The notes: generated by a model from the sequence alone, not told the origin. A DNA stretch of 64,000 bases from Streptomyces katrae (GCF_000717655.1 NZ_JNZY01000005.1:62001-126000), one strand, 5' to 3'; counted from the stretch's first letter, positions 33,851 to 43,040 are shown. Numbers and translations are program-made.

Positions 33851-34413
33851 CCGTCGCCTACGGGCCGCCAGGGCGCGGCGCGGAGGTCGGCGGTGCTGCG
33901 CCTCTCCCGCACCACCGGGGGTTCGTCGGCCGCCCGGCCGACCGCGATCATGGAAACGATCGACCAGCCGGGGTTCGGCCGGAGCTCCCCGGTGAGGGCT
34001 TCGAGGTCGAAGGCCCGGAACTGGTGGCATGCCAGCCCGATGGCCTGGGCCTGGATGCTCAGGTGGGCGACGGCCTGTCCGAGGTCGTAGTCGGCGAACT
34101 CGGAGTAGACGGTCCGGAAGTCGTCGACATGGCGGCGCGTGAGCGCCACCACGAGCAGACCGGCGTCGCCCGCCCACCGTGCAGAGCTGGGCGCGAGATG
34201 GCGCAGCACCCGCTCGTGGTCCGGCTCGCCCGGCCTGACGGGAAAGAACCCCCACGGTTGGGAGTTCCCGGCGGAGGGCGACCACCTCGCGGCTTCCAGG
34301 AGCAGCTCGAGGGCGTGGTCGTCGACGAGGCCCGACGGGTCGAACTTGTAGGGGCTGAACCGGTTGGCCAGCAGGGGGTGGATCCGGTCGGACCGCTCGA
34401 GATCATGAGGCAC
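33847..34413 (-). CDS. Nitroreductase family protein (FMN-dependent)
   Basis: The 188-residue protein begins at a GTG (VPHDLERSDRIHPLLANRFS) and has the FMN-binding R-S-x-RF-like start, WSPSAGNSQPWGFFPV (the flavin phosphate and dimer motif), a central AVAHLSIQAQAIGLACHQFRAF, and GWSIVSMIAVGRAADEP, the nitroreductase C-terminal motif. No strong ribosome site precedes the GTG and upstream in-frame starts exist, so the start is uncertain. The TAG stop overlaps the convergent gene's stop as CTAG. Role likely reduction of nitro or enone compounds. Confidence 0.87.
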   Translation of the reverse strand: MPHDLERSDRIHPLLANRFSPYKFDPSGLVDDHALELLLEAARWSPSAGNSQPWGFFPVRPGEPDHERVLRHLAPSSARWAGDAGLLVVALTRRHVDDFRTVYSEFADYDLGQAVAHLSIQAQAIGLACHQFRAFDLEALTGELRPNPGWSIVSMIAVGRAADEPPVVRERRSTADLRAAPWRPVGDG

Positions 34414-34446
34414 GTCCCGGACAACAGGCTTCCCGGGCGATTCATT

Positions 34447-34620
34447 TCCGTTCGAGCCGCTCGGCCAGGAAGGCGATGATCTCGTCGCGGGCCTGCACGG
34501 TCGGGTGACCGTCCCGGTCGACGAGACCGCGGCTGAACTCGGCGAGGCAGTCGCCGAGCCGGGAAGGACACGCGCTCCGCTCACACTCCGTGTGCGCAGC
34601 GGCCGTTACGCTACACAACG
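34447..34620 (-). pseudogene. Possible C-terminal fragment of a larger helical protein
   Basis: One minus-strand frame reads RLGDCLAEFSRGLVDRDG and then HPTVQARDEIIAFLAERLER to a stop, with protein-like amphipathic helices and codon bias, ending 28 bases before the nitroreductase start. No start codon with a ribosome site precedes it. It could be the tail of a hydrolase or regulator gene or a short real peptide. Weak case. Confidence 0.25.
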
Positions 34621-35195
34621 TGACGAACCATGTGGACGGTTCACCGTCCCGCTCAGACGCCCCCAGTCACGTCTACTACTTCGACGTGGGGGCCGGCGAC
34701 TGGCAGGGGCTGTTCACCTTCCGGGTCACGTCCTGGAGACGCCTCCGGGAGACCCGCGGCCTCGGGCTGCTGAACCGGGTGCTCGTCGTGGCCATGGACC
34801 TCACGCAGCGGCTGACCGGGCCGTCCCGGCTGGATTCCACCATCGTGGCGAGCCCGTCCGAGGGCGCCTTCGGCGTCGCCGACAACGTGGTCAGGGTCTC
34901 CAAGTTCGGGGTGACGCTGTACCTGTTGAAGGAGCGTTACGTTCTCGCCCCTGACGGCAGGGGGGTCACCGTCGAGGCGCACGAGCAGTTCAGTCCGGTC
35001 CCGGCCCTCCTGACGCGCACGTTCACCTACCCTGCGGAGATCCAGCCCTCGGGCCTGGGCTCCACCTACCACATGCCGCTGCTGGGGAGCCCCTGGACCG
35101 CGACGTACGAGGTGGGAGCCGACCGGCAGAGCCTCGCGGGAGAACTCGTGTGCGACTGGGCGAAGGCGACGGAGAGCGCCCGCCGGACCTCATGA
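34620..35195 (+). CDS. Hypothetical protein, coupled to DUF5995 gene
   Basis: The 191-residue protein has a beta-rich body (SHVYYFDVGAGDWQGLFTFRV, VASPSEGAFGVADNVVRVSKF, VTLYLLKERYVLAPDGRGVTV, TYHMPLLGSPWTATYEVGAD). No enzyme motif or membrane segment is evident. The start is uncertain: GTG at 34620 was chosen, and a GTG at 34590 is in the same frame; neither has a ribosome site, but a TACGCT -10-like box just upstream suggests leaderless translation. Its TGA overlaps the ATG of the following gene, so the two are translationally coupled. Confidence 0.65.
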   Translation: MTNHVDGSPSRSDAPSHVYYFDVGAGDWQGLFTFRVTSWRRLRETRGLGLLNRVLVVAMDLTQRLTGPSRLDSTIVASPSEGAFGVADNVVRVSKFGVTLYLLKERYVLAPDGRGVTVEAHEQFSPVPALLTRTFTYPAEIQPSGLGSTYHMPLLGSPWTATYEVGADRQSLAGELVCDWAKATESARRTS

Positions 35196-36046
35196 CGGAG
35201 GACGCCACGGCTGTTGCCGCCGACAAGGTCCTCGGGGTCGTGGGAGAACTGACCGCCCGCGTCATGCAGTACGACGCCGCGCAGGATCCCCGCGCCGTGT
35301 TCGCGTACACCTACTTCCGGCTGACCTCGGACCTCGCTGCGAGCCTGCGGACCGACACGCTGGCGTTCAGGACGCCGGAGTGGGTCGCCGACCTCTCCGT
35401 CTCCCTCGCCGGGGCCTACTTCACCGCGATGGAGGCCATCGACACCTGGCTGGGAGCCGGCCCCCGTCCCCGCGGGGAAGTCCGCTCCGCCGACATGCCG
35501 GAGAGCATCCCGAAACCCTGGCGGGACGTGTACGCGGCCTCGACCGTACGGCATTCCTACGTCCTGGAGGAGGTGCTGTTCTCGATGATGGCCCACATGT
35601 CGTACGACCTGCCGCTGGCACTCCAGGCCCTGGCCCGGACGGGCCGTGGGGAACTCCGCGACCACATCGCCGACTTCCACCGGATGAACGACCTCCTCGC
35701 CTCCTCCATCGACACGGTCCAGGACGAGATCTCCGCCCGGTACTGCCGTCGGCTGCAGTCCCTGGACCGGTTGTTCACCGGCGACGACGAGCTGTTCACC
35801 AGCTACGGGATCCGGGTCGCACGGGGCATGGCCTGGTTCAACTGCGACAGGCTGAGGGATCCGCAGGCCACCGCCGGGGCGATGGGCTCCATCAGCAGGT
35901 CGACCGCCGCGTTCATCGCCGAGTTCCGCTCGCCGGACGACTGGAGGCGCCGCCTCGCCTTCCGAGTCCTGCGGGCCGTGGTCCCCTCCCGGCGGCAGTG
36001 GCCGCCACCGGGCACCCCGGTGGAAGGGGCCCCGCGGTCCGTCTGA
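35192..36046 (+). CDS. DUF5995 family protein
   Basis: The 284-residue all-helical protein starts MTEDATAVAADKVLGVVGEL and fits the actinomycete DUF5995 pattern: AVFAYTYFRLTSDLAASL, EWVADLSVSLAGAYFTAMEA, IPKPWRDVYAAS, and the helices MMAHMSYDLPLALQALART and DFHRMNDLLASSIDTV. No catalytic motif and no known function. It overlaps the preceding gene by ATGA. An in-frame start 42 bases earlier lies inside that gene and is not favoured. Confidence 0.82.
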   Translation: MTEDATAVAADKVLGVVGELTARVMQYDAAQDPRAVFAYTYFRLTSDLAASLRTDTLAFRTPEWVADLSVSLAGAYFTAMEAIDTWLGAGPRPRGEVRSADMPESIPKPWRDVYAASTVRHSYVLEEVLFSMMAHMSYDLPLALQALARTGRGELRDHIADFHRMNDLLASSIDTVQDEISARYCRRLQSLDRLFTGDDELFTSYGIRVARGMAWFNCDRLRDPQATAGAMGSISRSTAAFIAEFRSPDDWRRRLAFRVLRAVVPSRRQWPPPGTPVEGAPRSV

Positions 36047-36555
36047 GTTCCGGTCCACGGGCCGTCAGGGTCGTGGGGAAGCGTCCCGGCTCAGGTGGAG
36101 GCACGGTGGGCACAGCTCTGGTCGCGCTGGCAGCCGCGACCGTCGGGTGTGGTCGGCACGCTCCTCGCGCCCGCGTCCTGTCCCGGCGTCTGACGGCCCA
36201 TGCACGGGCGGAGCCGTGATGCGCGCCGCCCTGGGCGTCGACGACGGCCGATCACCCGCCCCACCGCGCACCCCTGTGGCGTCCGTCCGCCGCGACGCGA
36301 TCGACGGCATGGCGCACTGACCCGACCCCCGTACGGGGCAGTGCGCCGAGAGGGGCCGTCCCAGCGTCACGCCGAACGGATTCCTCTGAGAACGATCACC
36401 ACGCTATGGCCGCCCACACGGCTCGGCACAGGGCACCACACGCCAGCCAGGGGACCGTGCGCGCCAATGGGGGACCCTCCACGCCGTGATGGGGACATCA
36501 GGCGCCGGGCCATGACGATGACCTGGTCATTCAGGCTGGTCTATGCTCGTCCGCT
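36047..36555. other. Intergenic region; promoter of the AraC gene at its right end
   Basis: About 500 bases with no credible reading frame. The right end contains ATGACC (36518-36523), an 18-base spacer and TATGCT (36542-36547), close to a housekeeping sigma promoter. The start codon of the AraC gene follows nine bases after it, so that transcript is probably leaderless. Confidence 0.5.
36518..36547 (+). promoter_or_regulatory. Probable sigma-70-type promoter for leaderless AraC transcript
   Basis: -35 ATGACC (36518-36523), spacing 18 bases, -10 TATGCT (36542-36547). GTG is at 36556, so transcription start and start codon would nearly coincide and no ribosome site is present, as in leaderless actinomycete mRNAs. 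Confidence 0.5.
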
Positions 36556-37596
36556 GTGATCTTGCCTGCGCACCAGGGGACGACCTCCTCGGCCCTCACC
36601 CGTCTGAGCGTCAGCGCCGCTCGTCGGCTCGGCATACCCGCGGACGGGTACGCGCACCTGCTGGGCATGGCGCCCGAGCACCTCAACGACGACCTGTGCC
36701 GAACCCCCTCGGCCACGGGCATCCGCATCGCGGAACTGACGACCGTCCACGCTTCCTGGGCCGAGCTGACCCTGGTGCTGGCAGATCAGTCGGGCATCGG
36801 CGCCCTCGGAGTCTGGGACTACCTGATCACCTCCGCGCCCACTCCGCTCGAGGGGATCCGGGACGCCTCGGTGTACTTCGCCGCCGTCGCCGACACCGGC
36901 ACGGACAACCTGCGGATCGTCGAGGACGGTGAGCAGATCACCATCAGCCACGTCAACGAGGCCGACCTGACGTACGAGGCGGCCTGCGCCATCCGCGCGT
37001 ACGCGCTCGGCCTGTACCGACGGCGGCTGAGCGAAGCCGCACAGCGCCGTCTCGTTCCCCTCCGCGTCACCCTGGCCGCCGAAGCACCCCGTCGGCACGA
37101 GGCGCTGACCGGGCTGTACGGCACCCGCGCCATCGAGTTCGAGGCGCCGGTCAGCTCGATCACCTTCCGCGCCCGCGACTTGAGTGCGCCGACACCACAC
37201 GCCCAGCCGGGTCTGTCGACCGTGTTGCGAAGACACGCCGAGCAGACCCTTGCCGGCGCGATCCCGCTGCACGACTGGCTGGGCCTCTTCCGCTCCGCCC
37301 TGGCCTCCGTCCACGACGAGACCACCACTCCGGCGCTGCCCGCGGTGGCGCGCCGCTTGGCCGTCAGTACGAGAACCCTCCAGCGCCGCCTCGACGAACA
37401 CGGCACCACTTGGAGCAACGAGGTCGAGGCGGTGCGGCGGGCCCACATCACGCGGCTGCTCCACGACACCGACCTGGGCATCGACGCGATAGCCGCTCGG
37501 AGCGGCTACGCCGACGCCCGCGCGCTGCGGCGGGCGGTCCAGCGCTGGTACGGCACCACGCCCGCCAGGCTGCGCCGCGACGGGCGTTCGGCCTGA
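36556..37596 (+). CDS. AraC family regulator with arabinose-binding-type N domain
   Basis: The 346-residue protein has an N-terminal ligand domain (residues about 15-200, AARRLGIPADGYAHLLGMA, AELTLVLADQSGIGALGVW, RDASVYFAAVADT) of the AraC PF12625 type, and a C-terminal AraC helix-turn-helix: LPAVARRLAVSTRTLQRRLDE and LLHDTDLGIDAIAARSGYAD-ARALRRAVQRWYGTTPARLRR. This type responds to small hydrophobic ligands in relatives. GTG start nine bases after a -10 box. No divergent target gene is adjacent, so the target is not known. Confidence 0.92.
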   Translation: MILPAHQGTTSSALTRLSVSAARRLGIPADGYAHLLGMAPEHLNDDLCRTPSATGIRIAELTTVHASWAELTLVLADQSGIGALGVWDYLITSAPTPLEGIRDASVYFAAVADTGTDNLRIVEDGEQITISHVNEADLTYEAACAIRAYALGLYRRRLSEAAQRRLVPLRVTLAAEAPRRHEALTGLYGTRAIEFEAPVSSITFRARDLSAPTPHAQPGLSTVLRRHAEQTLAGAIPLHDWLGLFRSALASVHDETTTPALPAVARRLAVSTRTLQRRLDEHGTTWSNEVEAVRRAHITRLLHDTDLGIDAIAARSGYADARALRRAVQRWYGTTPARLRRDGRSA

Positions 37597-37621
37597 ACCC
37601 CGCCCCGCCACCGCTCCCCCG

Positions 37622-39226
37622 TCAGAAGCTTTTGCCGAAGCGCAACCTGAGGGGGCGTCCGTCCGGGTCGATCAGGGCGCGGTGCAGCGGGGCCGCTAGG
37701 AGGCGTTGGACGGTCGGCAGGTCCGGCGGGAAATAGCGGCGGAGTCTGCCCGCAGGGCGCGGTCCGGGCCGGCCGCCCGCGTGCCAGGCGTCCAGTGCCG
37801 CGGCGGTCTCCTTGAACGCGTCGAATGCGGCCTCCGGATCGCACAGCCCCGGCTCCGCCCCGGCCTGCGCGTCCAGGTGTTCGCGCATGAGCTCCAGACG
37901 CAGCTCCCGGGCGAAGCGCCGGGCGCCGTCACCCAGTCCGCCCGGATCGTGCGGCGGCCGCGGATCACGGCTCCGGTCGAGGACGGCGCAGCTCAGTTCG
38001 GAGTCGTGGGTCCACGAACGCAGGTTGACGTTGTCGGACCCGACCGCAGCCCATACGTCGTCGATCACGCACACCTTGGCATGTACGTATACCGGGGTTC
38101 CGGCGCGGTTCTCCAGGCCGTAGACCGTGACCCGGTCCCCGCCCGCACGGCGCAGCTCCTCCAGGGCGGTGATCCGTCCGATCAGGTTCACGGGCCGGCT
38201 GAGCCGGCCGTCCTGTTCGGGAACGGAAGGGATGACGGCGATCAACCGCAGTCGCGGGTGCGCGCGCAACGCCCGGGCGAAGCAGTCCACCACGCGCGGG
38301 GACCACAGGTACTGGTCCTCCACGTAGATCAGCGTCCGGGCCCGCCGCAGCGCCTTCAGATAGCCGCGGGCGATGCTGCGCTCGCCGTCGGGGGCGAAGG
38401 GATACCCGCTCAGCAACCGGTTCGGGTAGGTGCGCAGCACCTGGACGGCGTGCGTACCGCAGGCAGGAGGATCGGCGCCCTGCGGCGGCAGCTCACCGGC
38501 GCTGGTGTCCTCCCGGTCCCACAGCTCGCGCAGGCGGATCAGGGGGCTGCGGCTGAGCGGCGCCGGGTCCTCCCAGCGTTCGCGGAAAACGGCTTCGACG
38601 TCGCCGACGGCCGGCCCGCTGACCGCGAGCTGGACGTCGTGCCACGGGGGGTGCGGACCGTAAGCCGCTGCCATGGGGAGGGACTGGCGGTCGCCCGGGT
38701 GGCCGGCGTCGTCGTTGCGGTTGTGGCACAGGTCGATCCCGCCGACGTACGCGACGTCGCGCTCCGGGCGGCCGGGGTGGCGCAGCACCACCATCTTCTG
38801 GTGGTGCGAGCCGCCGGGCCGCACGCGCAGGTCGAGCAGGCATTCGCCGCCCGCCGCCTCGATGTCTTCGCCGAGGGAGAGGTTCTCCTCCTCGCTGAAC
38901 CGGAAGCCGTCGAGGTGGGAGCGCCACAGCAGTCCCTTGACGATGACACCGCGCTCCGCGGCCCCGCTGAGCACGGCCGCGATCTCCGTACCGGCTCCGG
39001 CCAGCCGCTCGTCGGGATCACCGCGCCAGTCGGTGAACAGGATCAGATCGCCCGCGTGCATCCCCCGGATCCGCTCGAGGAGCTCGGCGAAGTACGCCGC
39101 TCCGTGGACCAGCGGCCGGGCGTCGTTGCCCTCGGAGCACGCGGCTCCGTCCGCCCGGCGCTCCTCCAGCCGGGTGGCGGCGTTCCCGCGTTCTCCGGGT
39201 TCCAGCAGCCAGTCCGAGTGGGACAC
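37622..39226 (-). CDS. Phospholipase D-like (HKD) family protein
   Basis: The 534-residue protein has two HKD motifs: SHHQKMVVLRHPGRPERDVAY with downstream VGGIDL, and VHAKVCVIDDVWAAVGSDNVN. Two copies of HxKx4D with GS/GG downstream make one active site of the PLD superfamily (phospholipase D, cardiolipin synthase, nuclease). Between them lie RTYPNRLLSGYPFAPDG and LIYVEDQYLWSP, common to secreted and cytosolic PLDs. No signal peptide was found. The start is GTG with GGAGG seven bases upstream. Probably acts on phospholipids; no substrate evidence in context. Confidence 0.9.
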   Translation of the reverse strand: MSHSDWLLEPGERGNAATRLEERRADGAACSEGNDARPLVHGAAYFAELLERIRGMHAGDLILFTDWRGDPDERLAGAGTEIAAVLSGAAERGVIVKGLLWRSHLDGFRFSEEENLSLGEDIEAAGGECLLDLRVRPGGSHHQKMVVLRHPGRPERDVAYVGGIDLCHNRNDDAGHPGDRQSLPMAAAYGPHPPWHDVQLAVSGPAVGDVEAVFRERWEDPAPLSRSPLIRLRELWDREDTSAGELPPQGADPPACGTHAVQVLRTYPNRLLSGYPFAPDGERSIARGYLKALRRARTLIYVEDQYLWSPRVVDCFARALRAHPRLRLIAVIPSVPEQDGRLSRPVNLIGRITALEELRRAGGDRVTVYGLENRAGTPVYVHAKVCVIDDVWAAVGSDNVNLRSWTHDSELSCAVLDRSRDPRPPHDPGGLGDGARRFARELRLELMREHLDAQAGAEPGLCDPEAAFDAFKETAAALDAWHAGGRPGPRPAGRLRRYFPPDLPTVQRLLAAPLHRALIDPDGRPLRLRFGKSF

Positions 39227-39339
39227 GGCACGACCTCCACGCACCCGCCTACCCACTGCCGGCCCGTCCACCCGCGCCGCCCGGTGGCGCTCCCCGGCAC
39301 CGGGGCGCCACCGGTCGGGGGTGCAGGTGCACCGGCCGG

Positions 39340-39396
39340 GCGGGGCGGTTTGCGGGGGCCGCGGCTTGCGGGGCGGCTTGCGGGGCAGCGGCGGCG
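39340..39396. repeat. Short G-rich direct repeats upstream of decarboxylase gene
   Basis: A GCGGCTTGCGGGG unit is repeated two to three times (the first, imperfect copy near 39346, then two nearly perfect copies at about 39361-39386). Slippage-prone G-rich tracts between divergent genes. No function is assigned. Confidence 0.35.
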
Positions 39397-39413
39397 GTCC
39401 CATAGTCCGAGGT

Positions 39414-40778
39414 ATGGACGCGCGCGAGAGGGCGCTCCAACGGGCGTACGGCCATGCCGCCCGCTGGCTGGCGAGCCTGTCCGACCGCCGGGTCCCCGCC
39501 CGTGCTTCGGTCGACGAGATCGTGCGGGCGCTCGGTGCCGAGCTGCCCGACGGGCCGAGCGCGCCGGCCGACGTCGTCGACCTCCTGGCCACGGCCTGTG
39601 AGCCGGGGCTCACCGCCTTCCCCGGTGGTCGCTTCTACGGGTTCGTGGTCGGTGGCACGGAACCGGCCGCGCTGGCCGCAGACTGGCTGGTCAGCGCCTG
39701 GGACCAGAACTGCGTGATGCGCGCCGCCTCGCCCGCGTACGCGGCGGTGGAGGACGTTGCCGGCATGTGGTTGCTCGACCTTCTCGGGCTGCCCAGCGCC
39801 AGCGCCGTCGGCTTCACCACGGGTGCCACGACGGCGAACTTCACCTGCCTCGCCGCGGGGCGCGACGCGGTGCTGCGCCGCACCGGCTGGAACGTCGCCC
39901 GCGACGGCCTCGCAGGTGGGCCGCCCGTACGCGTCGTCGCCGGCGAGGACCGCCACATGGCCATCGACCTGGCGCTGCGCTATCTCGGACTCGGCGGGCC
40001 GGAACTGGTCGAGGCGGACGGTCAGGGACGCATCGACCCCGAGGCCCTGCGGCGCACCCTGGCGGGCGGCGGGCAGGACCCGACGATCGTGATCCTCCAG
40101 GCCGGTGACATCCACTCCGGCGCCTTCGACCCCTTCGCCGAGACGATCCGTGCCGCGCGTGAAGCGGACGCATGGGTGCACGTCGACGGCGCCTTCGGAC
40201 TGTGGGCAGCCGCTTCTCCGACGTACGCCCACCTGACCGCGGGCTGCACGTACGCCGACTCCTGGGCAACGGACGCCCACAAGACCCTGAACGTCCCCTA
40301 CGACTGCGGGCTCGCCATCGTGCGCGACCCGTCCGCGCTCCGGGCAGCCATGGGCCTGCACGGCGACTACCTCATCCAGGACGAACACGGCGACCCCATC
40401 GACAAGGTGCCCGAGCTCTCCCGGCGTGGCAGAGCCTTCACCGTGTGGGCCGCACTCAGGTCCCTCGGCCGGTCAGGTGTGGCCGACCTCGTCGAGCGGC
40501 TGTGCCGAAACGCCTCCGCCTTTGCCGCCGGCATCGCCGGGATCGACGGCGCGACCGTCCTCAACGACGTGGTGTTCACTCAGGTCTGCGCAGAGTTCGG
40601 CGACGAAGAACGCACGGAGCGCGTGCTCACCCGGCTGCTCGACGACGGCACTGCGTGGATCAGCGGCTCCAGCTGGCACGGCCGTCGCGTGATGCGGATC
40701 TCGGTGAGCAACTGGTCGACGACCGACGACGACGTGACGCGCACGCTCGACGCGATCCGGCGGGCAGCCGGCAGGTGA
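39414..40778 (+). CDS. PLP-dependent group II decarboxylase family protein
   Basis: The 454-residue protein is a group II (glutamate/tyrosine/histidine/DOPA-type) pyridoxal decarboxylase. GFTTGATTANFTCLAAGRDAV binds the PLP phosphate, WVHVDGAFG has the Asp that pairs with the pyridine nitrogen, and ATDAHKTLNVPYDCG carries the Schiff-base Lys (about residue 290). FPGGRFYGFVVGGTEPAALA matches the N-terminal region, and the C-terminal SISVSNW-type end is present. Substrate amino acid unknown. The downstream mannosyltransferase-like gene overlaps the stop as GTGA, so they are cotranscribed. Confidence 0.93.
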   Translation: MDARERALQRAYGHAARWLASLSDRRVPARASVDEIVRALGAELPDGPSAPADVVDLLATACEPGLTAFPGGRFYGFVVGGTEPAALAADWLVSAWDQNCVMRAASPAYAAVEDVAGMWLLDLLGLPSASAVGFTTGATTANFTCLAAGRDAVLRRTGWNVARDGLAGGPPVRVVAGEDRHMAIDLALRYLGLGGPELVEADGQGRIDPEALRRTLAGGGQDPTIVILQAGDIHSGAFDPFAETIRAAREADAWVHVDGAFGLWAAASPTYAHLTAGCTYADSWATDAHKTLNVPYDCGLAIVRDPSALRAAMGLHGDYLIQDEHGDPIDKVPELSRRGRAFTVWAALRSLGRSGVADLVERLCRNASAFAAGIAGIDGATVLNDVVFTQVCAEFGDEERTERVLTRLLDDGTAWISGSSWHGRRVMRISVSNWSTTDDDVTRTLDAIRRAAGR

Positions 40779-42172
40779 GCGGCCTCCGCCCGTGGTTCCA
40801 TGACCGCGTGGAGAGGATCACTGAGCGCCTCCCGCCCCAGGGGTTCGGCCGGCCCAGCGGGCTGCTGGGCCGTCTCGGCGGCCGGCTCATGGCCCACGGC
40901 AACGCCGCGACCGAGCGGATGCCGGGCTCCGGTGCGGGGCCGTGGACGACCCGTTTGCCCCTGTCCCCGCGGATCCGGCCACCGCGCCGCGGTCGGCTGC
41001 ACGGTCTGCTGCCTCCGGTCATCGCATGGCTGCTGACCAACCTCATCACGTGGCCGATCGCGAAAGCTTCCGTCACCGGCGACGGATCCCAGGTGGCGTA
41101 TTGGTCCACGGGCGGTCGCCGCCGCTGGGATTCCGAACACTATCTGTCCATCGCCGAGACCGGCTACGAGATGTTTCGGTGCCGGGATCGGTACGCGGAT
41201 TTTCCCGATGTCTTGTGCGGAAATGTCGCCTGGTTTCCTGGTTACCCGATGTCGGTCCGGGCGGTTTCTGCCACCGGGCTTTCCTACGAGGTATCCGCCG
41301 TCGCCGTCACCGAAGCGTCCTTGTTGGGCATGTTCGCAGTGTTGTGGTGGCTGCTCGGCGCCCGGCTCACGTGGGCCACCGGCCTCACCCTCGCCATCGG
41401 TGTGGTTTTCCCGGGCGGCATCTATTTCCATGCGATGTTCCCGATCGCCACCGGGACGCTGGCGTTGCTCGTCTGTATCGCCGGAGTGAAGCGCGCTTCC
41501 TGGGGCATTGCCGCTGCCGGCGGTTTCGTGGCGGCCTCCTGCCATCTGGTCGGCGCGGTCGCCGTCGGCATGCTGCTGTTGAGCGCATGCTTCGCATGGC
41601 ACCGCGACACATGGCCCGTACGTTGCGCGAAGGCCGGGGCATCAGCAGCCATCGCCGGGTGCGGCCTGCTCTGGGCCAAATGGCTGATGTGGCAGGCGAC
41701 GGGCCGCTGGGACGCGTACGAGACCATCCAGAAGTCCAGTTACCGGCAAGGCGGCCTGCGCCAGCCCTTCGACGAGATGAGGAAGTCCTACGGTTTCCCG
41801 TTCAGCGACTGGTACCGGCCCGAGGGACACCTGCCGTGGCTGGTGGATCACAGCCTCACCGCGCACAGGACTCAGCTGTGGCTGAATGCGGCCTTTCTCC
41901 TGCTCGTAGTGGCGACGGCCACGGTTCGGCTCGTGCGGAACCGCCGGCTCGGCGCCGAGGAGTGGGCCGCCTTGATCCTGACGGTGGCCATCTTCTTGCT
42001 GCCGTTCTTCGCCGGTGCGGAAATGTCGTGGTATCGCAATCATGCGCAAATGTTTGTCGGGCTCGTACTGGTCAAGTACATGTCCCGATGGATTCAAGTA
42101 CCACTGTTGGCAGTCTGCTCGATCCAGTACGCCCTTCTGGGGTCGATGTTCTTCGCCGGGGTGCTGGTGTGA
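40775..42172 (+). CDS. PIG-V-like mannosyltransferase, GT-C fold, multi-pass
   Basis: The 465-residue protein has about ten membrane segments. The first periplasmic loop contains RRWDSEHYLSIAETGYEM, the WD.xHY acidic signature of PIG-V/GT-C mannosyltransferases, then CGNVAWFPGYPMSVRAV and SWYRNHAQMFVGLVL at the end. GTG start overlaps the decarboxylase stop; a later ATG at 40889 is possible. Codon third positions seem less GC-rich in part of this gene than in the neighbours (many T/A ends near 41200-41480), a sign of different origin. Donor would be a polyprenyl-phosphate mannose. Confidence 0.82.
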   Translation: MSGLRPWFHDRVERITERLPPQGFGRPSGLLGRLGGRLMAHGNAATERMPGSGAGPWTTRLPLSPRIRPPRRGRLHGLLPPVIAWLLTNLITWPIAKASVTGDGSQVAYWSTGGRRRWDSEHYLSIAETGYEMFRCRDRYADFPDVLCGNVAWFPGYPMSVRAVSATGLSYEVSAVAVTEASLLGMFAVLWWLLGARLTWATGLTLAIGVVFPGGIYFHAMFPIATGTLALLVCIAGVKRASWGIAAAGGFVAASCHLVGAVAVGMLLLSACFAWHRDTWPVRCAKAGASAAIAGCGLLWAKWLMWQATGRWDAYETIQKSSYRQGGLRQPFDEMRKSYGFPFSDWYRPEGHLPWLVDHSLTAHRTQLWLNAAFLLLVVATATVRLVRNRRLGAEEWAALILTVAIFLLPFFAGAEMSWYRNHAQMFVGLVLVKYMSRWIQVPLLAVCSIQYALLGSMFFAGVLV

Positions 42173-42184
42173 CCGCTCCGGCTG

Positions 42185-42204
42185 GGCCGGCCCCCAGGCC
42201 GGCC
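42185..42204 (+). terminator. Short hairpin after the mannosyltransferase gene
   Basis: GGCCGGC (42185-42191) and GCCGGCC (42198-42204) pair around a six-base loop just past the stop codon. Confidence 0.4.
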
Positions 42205-42287
42205 TGAACGCGATACCCCCGCATCGGCCCGCCGCTCGCACCACCCCGGCCACGGTGCCAGACTTTTCGTGAGCCCCGGAGGCGGTC

Positions 42288-42905
42288 ATGGGTTTCTACG
42301 CCGAGCACATCGTTCCGCGGATCCTCGACCTCGCATGCGGCATGGGCGAGGCCGAAGCCCTTCGGCGCCGGGTCTGCCAGGGCCTGGAAGGCGAAGTGCT
42401 GGAGATCGGGTTCGGCTCCGGGCACAACGTCCCCTTCTACCCGCCGGCCGTCACGCAGGTGGCCGCCGTCGACCCCTCGGACGTGGGCTGGAAGCTGGCC
42501 GCCAAGCGGCTCGCAGCGACCACCATCCCGGTCGAGCGCTCGGGCCTCGACGGCCAGTCGCTGCCCTTCGCGGACGCGCGCTTCGACACCGCTCTGTCCA
42601 CCTGGACGCTCTGCACCATCCCGGACGCCGCTGCCGCCCTCCAGGAGGTGCGACGCGTGCTCAAGCCGGGCGGGACCCTGCACTTCATCGAGCACGGACT
42701 GGCCCCTGACGAGCGGGTACGCCGCTGGCAGCGCCGTCTCGACCCGCTGGAGCAGCGCCTCCTCGACGGATGCCACCTCACCCGGCCCATCGCCGATCTG
42801 CTCATCACGGCCGGCTTCACCATCACCGAGCTCGACGTCTTCTACGAGAAGGGCGCCCCGAAGGCCCTGGCTGCCGACTCCCTCGGCGTCGCAGTGTCCC
42901 GTTGA
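42288..42905 (+). CDS. Class I SAM-dependent methyltransferase (UbiE/METTL7-like)
   Basis: The 205-residue protein has the motif I VLEIGFGSGHNVPFYP, motif II-like VAAVDPSDVGWKLAAKR, FDTALSTWTLCTIPDAAAAL and VLKPGGTLHFIEHGLAPDERVRRWQRR. The last, HFIEHG, and LDPLEQRLLDGCHLTRPI are typical of the METTL7/phospholipid-type group. GGAGG lies six bases upstream of the ATG. Likely methylates a lipid or small thiol; the substrate is unknown. Confidence 0.9.
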   Translation: MGFYAEHIVPRILDLACGMGEAEALRRRVCQGLEGEVLEIGFGSGHNVPFYPPAVTQVAAVDPSDVGWKLAAKRLAATTIPVERSGLDGQSLPFADARFDTALSTWTLCTIPDAAAALQEVRRVLKPGGTLHFIEHGLAPDERVRRWQRRLDPLEQRLLDGCHLTRPIADLLITAGFTITELDVFYEKGAPKALAADSLGVAVSR

Positions 42906-43040
42906 CGGCCCACGGCGCAGGTGTCGCCGGACTCCCGGTCCTGTGCCTGGGGACGGGAACGGTACCCTGGAGGGTCGTTCCGTCCCTCCGTACGTCCGCC
43001 TGCCGGTTGGCGGTGTGCCCGCCTGACAGGTCTGCTCCCC

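Noticed and set aside
34447..34620. Gene fragment upstream of the nitroreductase as a confident remnant
   Set aside because: Protein-like helices are seen but no homology is recalled and no start exists; listed only as a low-confidence fragment.
39340..39396. G-rich direct repeats as an attachment site
   Set aside because: No integrase, tRNA or long direct repeat is near; they look like slippage repeats.
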